64,000 bases of DNA from Pseudomonas sp. Bc-h (GTDB lineage: Bacteria; Pseudomonadota; Gammaproteobacteria; Pseudomonadales; Pseudomonadaceae). The notes under the pieces are model-generated. The model worked only from the letters and a program-made list of their open reading frames with translations. It was not told the DNA's origin and did no database searches. Shown here piece by piece: positions 1 through 15,449 of the stretch (its first letter is position 1; each line of letters begins with the position of its first letter). Location of the stretch: assembly GCF_002080045.1 (NCBI RefSeq), contig NZ_MUIN01000017.1, positions 1 to 64,000 of the forward strand. The letters run 5' to 3'. Both the position numbers and the translations under genes were made by a program.

Positions 1-57
1 TGCATCGCCGATGGTAGTGTGGGGTTTCCCCATGTGAGAGTAGGTCATCGTCAAGAT
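1..57 (+). rRNA. rrf: 5S ribosomal RNA, 3' portion (truncated by window start)
   Basis: The first 57 bases match the 3' half of Pseudomonas 5S rRNA, including the GGTAGTGTGGGG segment and the CATCGTCAAG end that pairs with the 5' strand in the intact molecule. The 5' part lies outside the window. The exact 3' end is uncertain by a few bases. An intrinsic terminator follows at once, so an rrn operon ends here. Confidence 0.93.
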
Positions 58-66
58 TAAATTCCG

Positions 67-103
67 AAACCCCATCTGCGAAAGCAGATGGGGTTTTGTT
101 TTT
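67..103 (+). terminator. Intrinsic terminator of the rrn operon
   Basis: A perfect 13-bp stem (67-79 with 84-96) with a GAAA tetraloop is followed by a T-rich run. It sits about 10 bases after the 5S rRNA and ends rRNA transcription before birA. Confidence 0.93.
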
Positions 104-194
104 GCGCCCGGAAAAACCCTGGCGCGTGGCCTTGCTCTATGCGTCAACATCTTGCATGGATATCATGCGTCCCTCACTGACAGGTGTTAACGAA

Positions 195-1157
195 ATGCAA
201 ACGTTGTTGAAGCTTCTCGGGGATGGGGAATTCCACTCTGGTGAGGCGCTGGGTGCAGCGCTTGGTGTCAGCCGCAGCGCTGTCTGGAAGAGGCTTCAGC
301 AGGTGGAGGCTGAAACCGGAATAGAGATCCACAAAATTCGGGGGCGAGGCTATCGCCTGGCTACTCCTCTATATCTACTGGATGAGCGTTGGCTGAACGA
401 AGGTCAGGGAGATGCGAACTGGTCGATTCATGTGTACGACAGTATCGACTCCACAAATGCCGAAGCAATGCGCCTGGTGAGTCGGGGTGACCGATTACCT
501 CTCCTTGTGATCGCAGAGCGGCAGACGGCAGGTAGGGGGCGTCGCGGGCGTAAATGGGTGAGTCCCTTCGCTGAAAACCTTTACTACAGTTTGGCGCTGC
601 GCATCGACGGCGGTATGCGTCAACTGGAGGGGTTGAGCCTGCTGGTTGGGTTGGCGGTGGTCAAGATGCTCCGGGAAATGGGTATCAAGGATGCTGGCTT
701 GAAGTGGCCTAACGACATCCTGGTAGGTGGCCGAAAGCTTGCCGGTGTGCTGCTGGAGCTTACAGGCGATCCGGCAGACGTCTGCCACGTAGTGATCGGC
801 ATCGGTATCAACGTGAACATGCGTGCTTCTGCTGAAGTTGATCAGTCGTGGACGTCGATGATGCTGGAGCTCGGTGATGCCCAGGATCGGAATGAAATTG
901 CGATGAAGGTAAGTCGTAATCTTGAGGCTTACCTGTCGATGCATATGAATAAGGGGTTTGCTGCTTTCAAAGACGAGTGGGAGGCCAATCACCTTTGGCA
1001 AGGTAAAGCTGTGACGCTGCTCGCTGGTGATAATGCAATAGAGGGGGTTGTCGTGGGCGTTGACGCTGTCGGTGCGTTGCGCCTGGAGGTCGCTGGCGAG
1101 TTGATGGTCTTCAGTGGCGGCGAGTTGACTTTACGGCTGCGTCAGGCTGCCGGTTGA
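195..1157 (+). CDS. birA: Bifunctional biotin-protein ligase / biotin operon repressor BirA
   Basis: BirA activates biotin to biotinyl-AMP and transfers it to the biotin carrier protein of acetyl-CoA carboxylase; the same complex represses biotin genes. The 320-residue protein has an N-terminal winged helix (about residues 12-38, GVSRSAVWKRL), the ligase loop GRGRRGRKW (113-121), KWPND (170-174), the catalytic lysine in GRKLAGV (K181) and GIGINVN (202-208). The full domain set means it should both ligate and regulate. I chose the ATG at 195 because family members begin MQTLLKLL; an in-frame ATG at 96 would overlap the rrn terminator. In P. aeruginosa the next gene is coaX, which is absent here. 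Confidence 0.96.
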   Translation: MQTLLKLLGDGEFHSGEALGAALGVSRSAVWKRLQQVEAETGIEIHKIRGRGYRLATPLYLLDERWLNEGQGDANWSIHVYDSIDSTNAEAMRLVSRGDRLPLLVIAERQTAGRGRRGRKWVSPFAENLYYSLALRIDGGMRQLEGLSLLVGLAVVKMLREMGIKDAGLKWPNDILVGGRKLAGVLLELTGDPADVCHVVIGIGINVNMRASAEVDQSWTSMMLELGDAQDRNEIAMKVSRNLEAYLSMHMNKGFAAFKDEWEANHLWQGKAVTLLAGDNAIEGVVVGVDAVGALRLEVAGELMVFSGGELTLRLRQAAG

Positions 1158-1238
1158 CGATACCTTGGGAAATAACTGCGTTGGGGCTGCTTTGGGTAAC
1201 TGGTTTCGTCCCTGTGCGTGATTGGTCGTGAGGTTGTT

Positions 1239-1655
1239 ATGCGGTGGGTGTTTTTGTTGTTGGTGATGTTGAATGTCTTCTACTACGTGTGGCACCAGCA
1301 GGAGGCGCCATTGCGTCCCAAGGAAGTCGCGCCTCTATCACTTTTCAAGGGTGCCAGCCAGGACATCCAGTTGCTCGTCGAATCAACCTCGGCAAAGTCT
1401 GCAAGTCAATGTTTGTACCTCGGAGGTGATATTCCTCAGGCTGAGGCCAAAACGATCGAGCAGCGTTTGACGACCCTGGATATACAAACCCAATTCGGCA
1501 AGCGTCTGGATGCCTCTGGGGTCGTGTACTGGTTGAAGATCGCGACAGATAGCCGTCGTCTTGTTGACGACTCCTTATTGGGGAGGTTGCGCCAGGACTT
1601 TCCGCAATTAAAAAGTGAAATAATGTCGTGTGAAGGCATTGCAACTGCTGATTAG
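1239..1655 (+). CDS. SPOR-like single-pass membrane protein
   Basis: This 138-residue protein matches the conserved Pseudomonas protein found between birA/coaX and the tRNA-Tyr cluster. Residues 1-17 form one hydrophobic segment (signal anchor), and residues about 45-130 resemble a SPOR-type domain with two cysteines. SPOR domains usually bind denuded peptidoglycan at division sites; that role is only inferred here. A GTG at 1218 is in frame, but the ATG at 1239 follows a GAGG ribosome site and matches the usual N-terminus MRW. Its 3' end overlaps a candidate promoter for the tRNA genes. Confidence 0.8.
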   Translation: MRWVFLLLVMLNVFYYVWHQQEAPLRPKEVAPLSLFKGASQDIQLLVESTSAKSASQCLYLGGDIPQAEAKTIEQRLTTLDIQTQFGKRLDASGVVYWLKIATDSRRLVDDSLLGRLRQDFPQLKSEIMSCEGIATAD

Positions 1656-1667
1656 TTTGCATAGAAT
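1639..1667 (+). promoter_or_regulatory. Candidate distal sigma70 promoter of the tRNA cluster
   Basis: TTGCAA (1639-1644), a 17-bp spacer and TAGAAT (1662-1667). The -35 lies inside the end of the SPOR-like gene. The same -10 hexamer occurs at the proximal tRNA promoter and the rpsJ and rpsH promoters. Confidence 0.5.
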
Positions 1668-1755
1668 GGCGCCCGCTTCGCAGTGCAGGACAAATTGAAA
1701 TGCACGCGAAACAAAGGTCAACGTTTGTAACCTCAAGTTTTTATTGAGAAAAAGG

Positions 1756-1783
1756 TTGACAGAAGGCTGGCATGATATAGAAT
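1756..1783 (+). promoter_or_regulatory. Sigma70 promoter of tRNA-Tyr-Gly-Thr
   Basis: TTGACA (1756-1761), a 16-bp spacer and TAGAAT (1778-1783), followed by a GC-rich discriminator (GCCGGCTCGC). The expected start is only a few bases before mature tRNA-Tyr. GC-rich discriminators are typical of stable-RNA promoters under stringent (ppGpp/DksA) control. Confidence 0.82.
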
Positions 1784-1796
1784 GCCGGCTCGCTTA

Positions 1797-1883
<87 letters not shown>

Positions 1884-1908
1884 TTTTCGAGCGTAAGCAA
1901 CATGCTCG

Positions 1909-1982
<74 letters not shown>

Positions 1983-2009
1983 AGTTTTGTTGGTTGTGCA
2001 ATGCGTTTT

Positions 2010-2085
2010 GCTCTTGTAGCTCAGTTGGTAGAGCACACCCTTGGTAAGGGTGAGGTCAGCGGTTCAAATCCGCTCAAGAGCTCCA
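2010..2085 (+). tRNA. tRNA-Thr (anticodon GGT)
   Basis: A 76-nt tRNA with acceptor GCTCTTG/CAAGAGC, anticodon GGT at 2043-2045 and encoded CCA. In P. aeruginosa a tuf gene follows this tRNA; here a terminator follows within 6 nt. Confidence 0.97.
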
Positions 2086-2090
2086 TTAAT

Positions 2091-2123
2091 AAAGGCAGAT
2101 ATGAAAGTATCTGCCTTTGTTTT
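2091..2123 (+). terminator. Intrinsic terminator after tRNA-Thr
   Basis: An 11-bp stem (2091-2101 with 2108-2118) followed by GTTTT. It closes the tRNA-Tyr-Gly-Thr unit. Nothing else is recognised between here and the tRNA-Trp promoter. Confidence 0.85.
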
Positions 2124-2225
2124 AAGCGGTTGGTTCGGTTCGGTGTTTCGGCTTCAGGCCTGGGCTGCAATCAGTCGCTAGCAGTGATTCGGTAGGGGTG
2201 AGACTGTGGCCTTAACGAATAGCTG

Positions 2226-2254
2226 TTGAAATCTTCCTGTCGGGTCCGCATAAT
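2226..2254 (+). promoter_or_regulatory. Sigma70 promoter of tRNA-Trp-secE-nusG
   Basis: TTGAAA (2226-2231), a 17-bp spacer and CATAAT (2249-2254), with the expected start about 14-15 nt before tRNA-Trp. No other promoter is evident before secE, so tRNA-Trp, secE and nusG are probably one transcript. Confidence 0.75.
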
Positions 2255-2275
2255 CTTCGGCCTGATTTTGCTTTT

Positions 2276-2351
2276 AGGTCAGTAGCTCAATTGGCAGAGC
2301 GACGGTCTCCAAAACCGTAGGTTGGGGGTTCGATTCCCTCCTGACCTGCCA
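2276..2351 (+). tRNA. tRNA-Trp (anticodon CCA)
   Basis: A 76-nt tRNA with acceptor AGGTCAG/CTGACCT, anticodon CCA at 2309-2311 and encoded CCA end. It directly precedes secE, as in other Pseudomonas. Confidence 0.97.
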
Positions 2352-2396
2352 GATTCGCTTAACGTGTCTGGCTTTCTTTTCACAGGATTTTAGTAG

Positions 2397-2765
2397 ATGA
2401 ATCCAAAGGCTGAAGCCCCAGACTCCCGTTTTGATCTCGTCAAGTGGCTCGTTGTAGTCCTCTTGGTCGTGGTGGGTGTCGTCGGAAATCAATACTACTC
2501 GGCGCAGCCAATCCTGTATCGCGTGCTTGCCTTGCTTGTGATTGCCGCCGTTGCAGCCTATGTGGGGCTGCAGACTGGCAAAGGCAAGGCTTTCTTCGTG
2601 TTGGCCAAGGAAGCTCGCGCTGAGATTCGTAAAGTCGTATGGCCTACTCGTCAAGAAACCACCCAGACTACCCTCATTGTGGTGGCTGTGGTTCTGGTTA
2701 TGGCGCTGCTGTTGTGGGGGCTAGATTCCCTGCTCGGCTGGCTTGTTTCCTTGATCGTCGGCTAA
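2397..2765 (+). CDS. secE: Preprotein translocase subunit SecE
   Basis: SecE is the small inner-membrane clamp of the SecYEG protein-export channel. The 122-residue product has three hydrophobic segments (about 15-32, 41-58 and 93-116), the E. coli-like three-helix form. The conserved amphipathic stretch EIRKVVWPTRQET (about 76-88) precedes the last, essential helix. It sits 45 nt after tRNA-Trp and 9 nt before nusG. Confidence 0.97.
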   Translation: MNPKAEAPDSRFDLVKWLVVVLLVVVGVVGNQYYSAQPILYRVLALLVIAAVAAYVGLQTGKGKAFFVLAKEARAEIRKVVWPTRQETTQTTLIVVAVVLVMALLLWGLDSLLGWLVSLIVG

Positions 2766-2774
2766 GGGTGTCCC

Positions 2775-3308
2775 GTGGCTAAGCGTTGGTACGTTGTGCA
2801 TGCCTACTCGGGTTACGAGAAGCATGTTATGCGCTCTCTGATCGAGCGTGTAAAGCTGGCAGGCATGGAAGATGGTTTTGGCGAAATTCTGGTCCCTACC
2901 GAAGAAGTCGTAGAGATGCGTAACGGCCAGAAGCGCAAAAGCGAGCGTAAGTTCTTCCCTGGTTATGTGCTTGTTCAGATGGACATGAATGAGGGTACTT
3001 GGCACTTGGTCAAGGATACCCCGCGTGTGATGGGCTTTATCGGTGGTACGGCGGACAAGCCGGCTCCTATCACTGATAAGGAAGCCGAGGCTATTCTGCG
3101 TCGTGTTGCTGATGGCAGCGACAAGCCGAAGCCCAAGACTCTGTTCGAGCCAGGTGAAGTGGTTCGCGTTACTGATGGTCCGTTCGCGGATTTCAACGGT
3201 ACGGTTGAAGAAGTTAACTACGAAAAGAGCCGGATTCAGGTCGCAGTGCTCATTTTCGGACGCTCTACTCCGGTAGAGCTCGAGTTCAGTCAGGTCGAAA
3301 AGGCATAG
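2775..3308 (+). CDS. nusG: Transcription elongation/antitermination factor NusG
   Basis: NusG binds the RNA polymerase clamp through its NGN domain (about residues 1-118). Its KOW domain (about 125-177; the VxDGPFxxFxGxV core is present) links polymerase to Rho or to ribosomal S10. The length of 177 matches the family. The start is a GTG, giving MAKRWYVVHAYSGYEKHV. It is cotranscribed with secE, and a terminator-like hairpin follows. Confidence 0.98.
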   Translation: MAKRWYVVHAYSGYEKHVMRSLIERVKLAGMEDGFGEILVPTEEVVEMRNGQKRKSERKFFPGYVLVQMDMNEGTWHLVKDTPRVMGFIGGTADKPAPITDKEAEAILRRVADGSDKPKPKTLFEPGEVVRVTDGPFADFNGTVEEVNYEKSRIQVAVLIFGRSTPVELEFSQVEKA

Positions 3309-3326
3309 CTGAGCTGGAAATCCCTT

Positions 3327-3354
3327 ACCCCGCAGCCCTGGGCTGTGGGGTTTT
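3327..3354 (+). terminator. Intrinsic terminator after nusG
   Basis: An 11-bp GC-rich stem (3327-3337 with 3341-3351) with a 3-nt loop, running into TTTT. It separates secE-nusG from rplK-rplA. I could not identify a convincing separate promoter for rplK, so it may be a partial terminator. Confidence 0.75.
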
Positions 3355-3428
3355 GTCGTCACTGGGATAAACGCGCAAGTAACCGGGGAGCCTTTTTCAG
3401 GCGTTTGAACCCGTAATTGGAGTGCCTC

Positions 3429-3860
3429 ATGGCCAAGAAGATTACCGCTTACATCAAGCTTCAAGTGAAAGCCGCTCAGGCTAACCCAAGCCCACCTGTT
3501 GGTCCGGCTCTGGGTCAGCATGGCGTGAACATTATGGAATTCTGCAAGGCTTTCAACGCCCGTACTCAGGGTCTTGAGCCAGGTCTGCCGACTCCTGTGA
3601 TCATCACTGTTTACAGCGACCGCAGCTTCACTTTTGAAACCAAAAGCACCCCTGCTTCGGTTCTGCTGAAGAAAGCAGCTGGCCTGACCAGCGGCTCGGC
3701 TCGTCCGAACACCGTTAAAGTTGGCACTGTTACCCGTGCTCAGCTGGAAGAGATCGCTAAAGTCAAAAACGCGGATCTGACTGCTGCTGACATGGAAGCT
3801 GCCGTGCGTACCATCGCCGGTTCTGCTCGTAGCATGGGCCTTAACGTGGAGGGTGTGTAA
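3429..3860 (+). CDS. rplK: 50S ribosomal protein L11
   Basis: L11 (143 residues) binds the GTPase-associated region of 23S rRNA and is needed for RelA activation on stalled ribosomes. The N-terminal PPVGPALGQHGVNIMEFC motif, the thiostrepton-site region, is intact. I chose the ATG giving MAKKITAYIKLQ; a GTG or ATG a few codons upstream has no conserved residues. Its stop overlaps the rplA start by one base (TAATG), so the two are translationally coupled. Confidence 0.98.
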   Translation: MAKKITAYIKLQVKAAQANPSPPVGPALGQHGVNIMEFCKAFNARTQGLEPGLPTPVIITVYSDRSFTFETKSTPASVLLKKAAGLTSGSARPNTVKVGTVTRAQLEEIAKVKNADLTAADMEAAVRTIAGSARSMGLNVEGV

Positions 3861-4555
3861 TGGCTAAGCTGACCAAACGCCAAAAGGCAATCGCTTCGAA
3901 AGTTGAAGCTGGCAAATCCTACAGCTTCAACGACGCAGCTGCTCTGCTGACCGAGCTGTCGACCGTTAAATTCAGCGAGTCCGTGGACGTAGCTGTAAAC
4001 CTCGGTGTTGACCCGCGTAAATCCGACCAGGTTGTTCGCAGCGCCACCGTGCTGCCACACGGCACTGGCAAGACTGTTCGCGTTGCTGTCTTCACTCAAG
4101 GTCCAGCAGCTGAAGCCGCTCTGGCTGCCGGCGCTGATCGCGTTGGTATGGACGACCTGGCTGCCGAAATGAAAGGCGGCGACCTGAACTATGACGTGGT
4201 CATTGCATCCCCGGACGCAATGCGTGTCGTAGGTCAGTTGGGTCAGATCCTCGGTCCACGTGGCCTGATGCCTAACCCGAAAGTCGGCACCGTGACTCCA
4301 GACGTAGCTAACGCGGTCAAAAACGCAAAAGCTGGTCAGGTTCGTTATCGCACGGACAAGAACGGCATCATCCACACCTCCGTTGGCAAAGTCGGTTTTG
4401 ATGCTGACAAGCTGCGTGAGAACGTTGAAGCCCTGATCGCTGACCTGAAGCGTATCAAGCCAGCTTCCTCGAAAGGTATCTACGTCAAGCGCGTCACCCT
4501 GAGCACCACTATGGGCCCAGGCCTGGTCATCGACCAGGGTTCGTTGAACGCGTAA
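3860..4555 (+). CDS. rplA: 50S ribosomal protein L1
   Basis: L1 (231 residues) forms the mobile L1 stalk at the tRNA exit site. In E. coli free L1 represses translation of the L11-L1 mRNA. The conserved GPRGLMPNPKxGTV segment is present at about residues 131-145. It overlaps rplK by one base and is followed by the structured rplJ leader. Confidence 0.98.
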   Translation: MAKLTKRQKAIASKVEAGKSYSFNDAAALLTELSTVKFSESVDVAVNLGVDPRKSDQVVRSATVLPHGTGKTVRVAVFTQGPAAEAALAAGADRVGMDDLAAEMKGGDLNYDVVIASPDAMRVVGQLGQILGPRGLMPNPKVGTVTPDVANAVKNAKAGQVRYRTDKNGIIHTSVGKVGFDADKLRENVEALIADLKRIKPASSKGIYVKRVTLSTTMGPGLVIDQGSLNA

Positions 4556-4751
4556 GACCGCAGGGTGCGGGTAACCGCATCTTTGCAAATATTGGGGTCC
4601 CTGCCTGGCGGGGGCTATCCAAGACCGTAGGCGGCGAAAGTCTTAAAACACAAGCCTACGCAGATGGTGCTCCCGGTTCCTTACCGAATCAGACACCAAA
4701 ACGACATCCGGCTTCGGTCAGATGAAACGGTAACAAGCAGGAGTTAAACCC
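4556..4751 (+). promoter_or_regulatory. rplJL leader (L10-leader type autoregulatory RNA)
   Basis: This 196-nt untranslated leader contains the long-range pairing CGTAGGC (4626-4632) with GCCTACG (4654-4660), and the conserved GGTGCTCCCGG segment just after it. In gammaproteobacteria the L10-(L7/L12)4 complex binds such a leader and shuts down rplJ translation. The call rests on position and these conserved pieces; the full fold was not computed. Confidence 0.7.
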
Positions 4752-5252
4752 GTGGCAATTAAACTCGAAGACAAGAAGGCCATCGTCGCTGAAGTCAACG
4801 AGGCTGCCAAAGTCGCTCTGTCCGCTGTCGTGGCTGATGCCCGTGGCGTAACAGTAGGCGCGATGACCGGACTCCGTAAAGAGGCTCGTGAAGCTGGCGT
4901 ATACGTACGTGTCGTACGTAATACCCTGCTCAAGCGTGCCGTTGCTGACACTGAGTACAGTGTTCTCAACGACGCGTTCACCGGCCCGACCTTGATCGCT
5001 TTCTCCAACGAACATCCTGGCGCTGCTGCCCGTCTGTTCAAAGAGTTCGCTAAAGGTCAGGACAAGTTCGAGATCAAGGCAGCTGCGTTCGAGGGCAAGT
5101 TCCTCGCAGCTAATCAGATCGATGTACTGGCAACCTTGCCGACCCGTAACGAAGCCATTTCCCAGCTGATGAGCGTGATCCAAGGCGCTACCAGCAAACT
5201 GGCTCGTACTCTGGCGGCAGTTCGCGAACAGAAAGAAGCTGCTGCAGCCTAA
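4752..5252 (+). CDS. rplJ: 50S ribosomal protein L10
   Basis: L10 (166 residues) anchors L7/L12 dimers to the 23S rRNA GTPase centre. The N-terminal rRNA-binding domain (about 1-135) and the Ala-rich C-terminal helix that docks L7/L12 are both present. Translation starts at GTG (MAIKLEDKKAIV) after an AGGAG site. Free L10 complex is expected to bind the leader just upstream. Confidence 0.98.
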   Translation: MAIKLEDKKAIVAEVNEAAKVALSAVVADARGVTVGAMTGLRKEAREAGVYVRVVRNTLLKRAVADTEYSVLNDAFTGPTLIAFSNEHPGAAARLFKEFAKGQDKFEIKAAAFEGKFLAANQIDVLATLPTRNEAISQLMSVIQGATSKLARTLAAVREQKEAAAA

Positions 5253-5330
5253 GGCTGCACACCTCTTCTCGCGTATTTTTGTTTATTTCGAAGGCCGCAT
5301 AGGCCCTCACACAATTCAGGAATTAGAGTC

Positions 5331-5696
5331 ATGTCTATCTCTCAAGACGATATCCTCAACGCCGTAGCTGAAATGTCCGTTCTGCAGGTTGTTGAACTGA
5401 TCAAGGCTTTCGAAGAAAAATTCGGTGTTAGCGCTGCTGCTGCTTCCGCTGGCCCAGCTGCTGCTGCCGCTGTCGTTGAAGAGCAAACCGAATTCAACGT
5501 CATGCTGACCGAAGCTGGCGAGAAGAAAGTCAACGTCATTAAAGCAGTTCGTGAACTGACCGGTCTGGGCCTGAAAGAAGCCAAGGCAGTCGTTGACGGC
5601 GCTCCAGCAATGGTTCTGGAAGCAGTAGCAAAAGACGCTGCTGACAAAGCCAAAGCTACTCTGGAAGAAGCAGGCGCTAAAGTCGAGCTGAAGTAA
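5331..5696 (+). CDS. rplL: 50S ribosomal protein L7/L12
   Basis: The 121-residue stalk protein recruits translational GTPases. It shows the N-terminal dimerisation helices (1-30), an Ala/Pro-rich hinge (about 34-50) and the factor-binding C-terminal domain with the TGLGLKEAKAVVDGAP core. The gene is followed by an attenuator-like hairpin before rpoB, which usually lets L7/L12 be made in excess of polymerase. Confidence 0.98.
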   Translation: MSISQDDILNAVAEMSVLQVVELIKAFEEKFGVSAAAASAGPAAAAAVVEEQTEFNVMLTEAGEKKVNVIKAVRELTGLGLKEAKAVVDGAPAMVLEAVAKDAADKAKATLEEAGAKVELK

Positions 5697-5742
5697 GCAT
5701 CGACCTTGCGTCTCCAGCCCGAGCGTTAAGCGAAAGGCTGAT

Positions 5743-5771
5743 GGCTGGTGGCTTCTGCCACCGGCCTTTTT
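5743..5771 (+). terminator. rplL-rpoB intergenic attenuator
   Basis: A 10-bp stem (5743-5752 with 5757-5766, one G-T pair) with a TTCT loop and a TTTTT tail. It lies in the 220-nt gap before rpoB with no clear promoter after it. By analogy with E. coli it probably acts as a partial terminator. Confidence 0.8.
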
Positions 5772-5916
5772 CCGTTCTTGGTGATCGATTAGGTCGGCGC
5801 CACTAACGTGCTTCAACCACCTCGAACGGTGGCGCAAACCATGGGGTTTGCAAGATTTTCTGGCCGCTCCCGTCGGGGGAGGCCAAACAAGCAGGTGACC
5901 AAGCTGGGGAACGCTG

Positions 5917-9990
<4,074 letters not shown>

Positions 9991-10053
9991 CACGTGACGC
10001 GAATCGAGGGTGGGTCGGTATGACCACCCTCTGCTCCGCCAGGAGGAAAGGCC

Positions 10054-14253
<4,200 letters not shown>

Positions 14254-14337
14254 GAGTAGGGCCCTGATCTTGATGTCCATTCACAGCTGACAGGTTTTTT
14301 CCTGTGAGCGGGTGGGCATAGGGGTCGGGGCTTTGCC

Positions 14338-14366
14338 TTGACTGGGGGCAGGATCCTCTTTAGACT
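14338..14366 (+). promoter_or_regulatory. Sigma70 promoter of the str operon (rpsL)
   Basis: TTGACT (14338-14343), an exact 17-bp spacer and TAGACT (14361-14366), in the 204-nt gap between rpoC and rpsL. The predicted leader is about 85 nt long. Confidence 0.75.
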
Positions 14367-14457
14367 CTTGTACCCCTAAATCTGGCGGGACTCATGTCCT
14401 GCCATTTTGCTTTTCTTGTAAGACAATAGCGTCGCAAGACAACAGTGGAGCTAGTAG

Positions 14458-14829
14458 ATGGCAACTATCAACCAGCTGGTACGTCAGCCGCGTAAGCGTA
14501 TCGTCGAGAAATCCGACGTACCTGCGCTGCAGAACTGCCCGCAACGTCGTGGCGTGTGCACTCGTGTGTACACCACCACGCCGAAAAAACCTAACTCGGC
14601 ACTGCGTAAAGTATGCCGTGTGCGCCTGACCAACGGTTTCGAGGTTTCCTCGTACATCGGCGGTGAAGGCCACAACCTGCAAGAGCACAGCGTCGTCCTG
14701 ATTCGTGGCGGCCGTGTAAAAGACTTGCCGGGTGTTCGTTACCACACCGTTCGCGGCTCCTTGGATACTTCCGGCGTTAAAGGTCGTAACCAGGGTCGTT
14801 CGAAGTACGGTACCAAGAAGCCTAAGTAG
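14458..14829 (+). CDS. rpsL: 30S ribosomal protein S12
   Basis: S12 (123 residues) sits at the decoding centre and controls accuracy. Residues K43 (in TPKKPNS) and K88 (in GRVKDLPG), where streptomycin-resistance mutations arise, are wild type. First gene of rpsL-rpsG-fusA-tufA. Confidence 0.99.
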   Translation: MATINQLVRQPRKRIVEKSDVPALQNCPQRRGVCTRVYTTTPKKPNSALRKVCRVRLTNGFEVSSYIGGEGHNLQEHSVVLIRGGRVKDLPGVRYHTVRGSLDTSGVKGRNQGRSKYGTKKPK

Positions 14830-14948
14830 TAGCGGCTTTTTGTAAAAACTGAATCATCTTATTTTCTGAGTCGATAAGAGTAAGGTCGGAGGCGTCCCGA
14901 AAGGGCACCGATTCCGAGCGAACCTGAAGACCGTTTGAGGGCTTATCC

Positions 14949-15419
14949 ATGCCAAGAAGACGCGTAGCAGCCAAGCGCGAAGTGCTTGACGATCCAAAAT
15001 ACGGAAGCCAGATCCTGGCCAAGTTCATGAACCACGTGATGGAAAGCGGCAAAAAAGCCGTTGCCGAGCGTATCGTTTATGGCGCGCTGGACAAGGTTAA
15101 AGAACGCAAGAACAGCGACCCCCTGGAAATCTTCGAGAAAGCTCTCGACGCCATCGCTCCGCTGGTCGAAGTAAAGTCGCGCCGTGTAGGCGGTGCTACT
15201 TACCAGGTTCCGGTTGAAGTTCGTCCGTCCCGTCGTAATGCTCTGGCAATGCGTTGGCTGGTAGACTTCGCGCGCAAGCGCGGTGAGAAGTCTATGGCTC
15301 TGCGTTTGGCTGGCGAACTGTTGGACGCCGCTGAAGGCAAAGGTGCTGCAGTCAAGAAGCGTGAAGACGTGCACCGTATGGCTGAAGCCAACAAGGCTTT
15401 CTCGCACTACCGCTTCTAA
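14949..15419 (+). CDS. rpsG: 30S ribosomal protein S7
   Basis: S7 (156 residues) nucleates assembly of the 30S head. The N-terminal MPRRRVAAKREVLDDPKYGS and the YQVPVEVRPSRRNALAMRW core are conserved. In E. coli S7 represses its own operon through the rpsL-rpsG intercistronic region; the 119-nt gap here (14830-14948) could serve the same role, but I did not find a matching fold. Confidence 0.99.
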   Translation: MPRRRVAAKREVLDDPKYGSQILAKFMNHVMESGKKAVAERIVYGALDKVKERKNSDPLEIFEKALDAIAPLVEVKSRRVGGATYQVPVEVRPSRRNALAMRWLVDFARKRGEKSMALRLAGELLDAAEGKGAAVKKREDVHRMAEANKAFSHYRF

Positions 15420-15449
15420 TTTCAGCGTCACTAATTTTGCGAGGGCTTT

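Noticed and set aside
2446..2470. A frameshift or fusion in secE
   Set aside because: The valine-rich run is a normal first membrane helix and the frame is continuous to the conserved C-terminus.
14281..14310. Terminator for rpoC (CACAG...CTGTG around TTTTTT)
   Set aside because: The T run is in the loop rather than after the stem, so it is not a standard intrinsic terminator.
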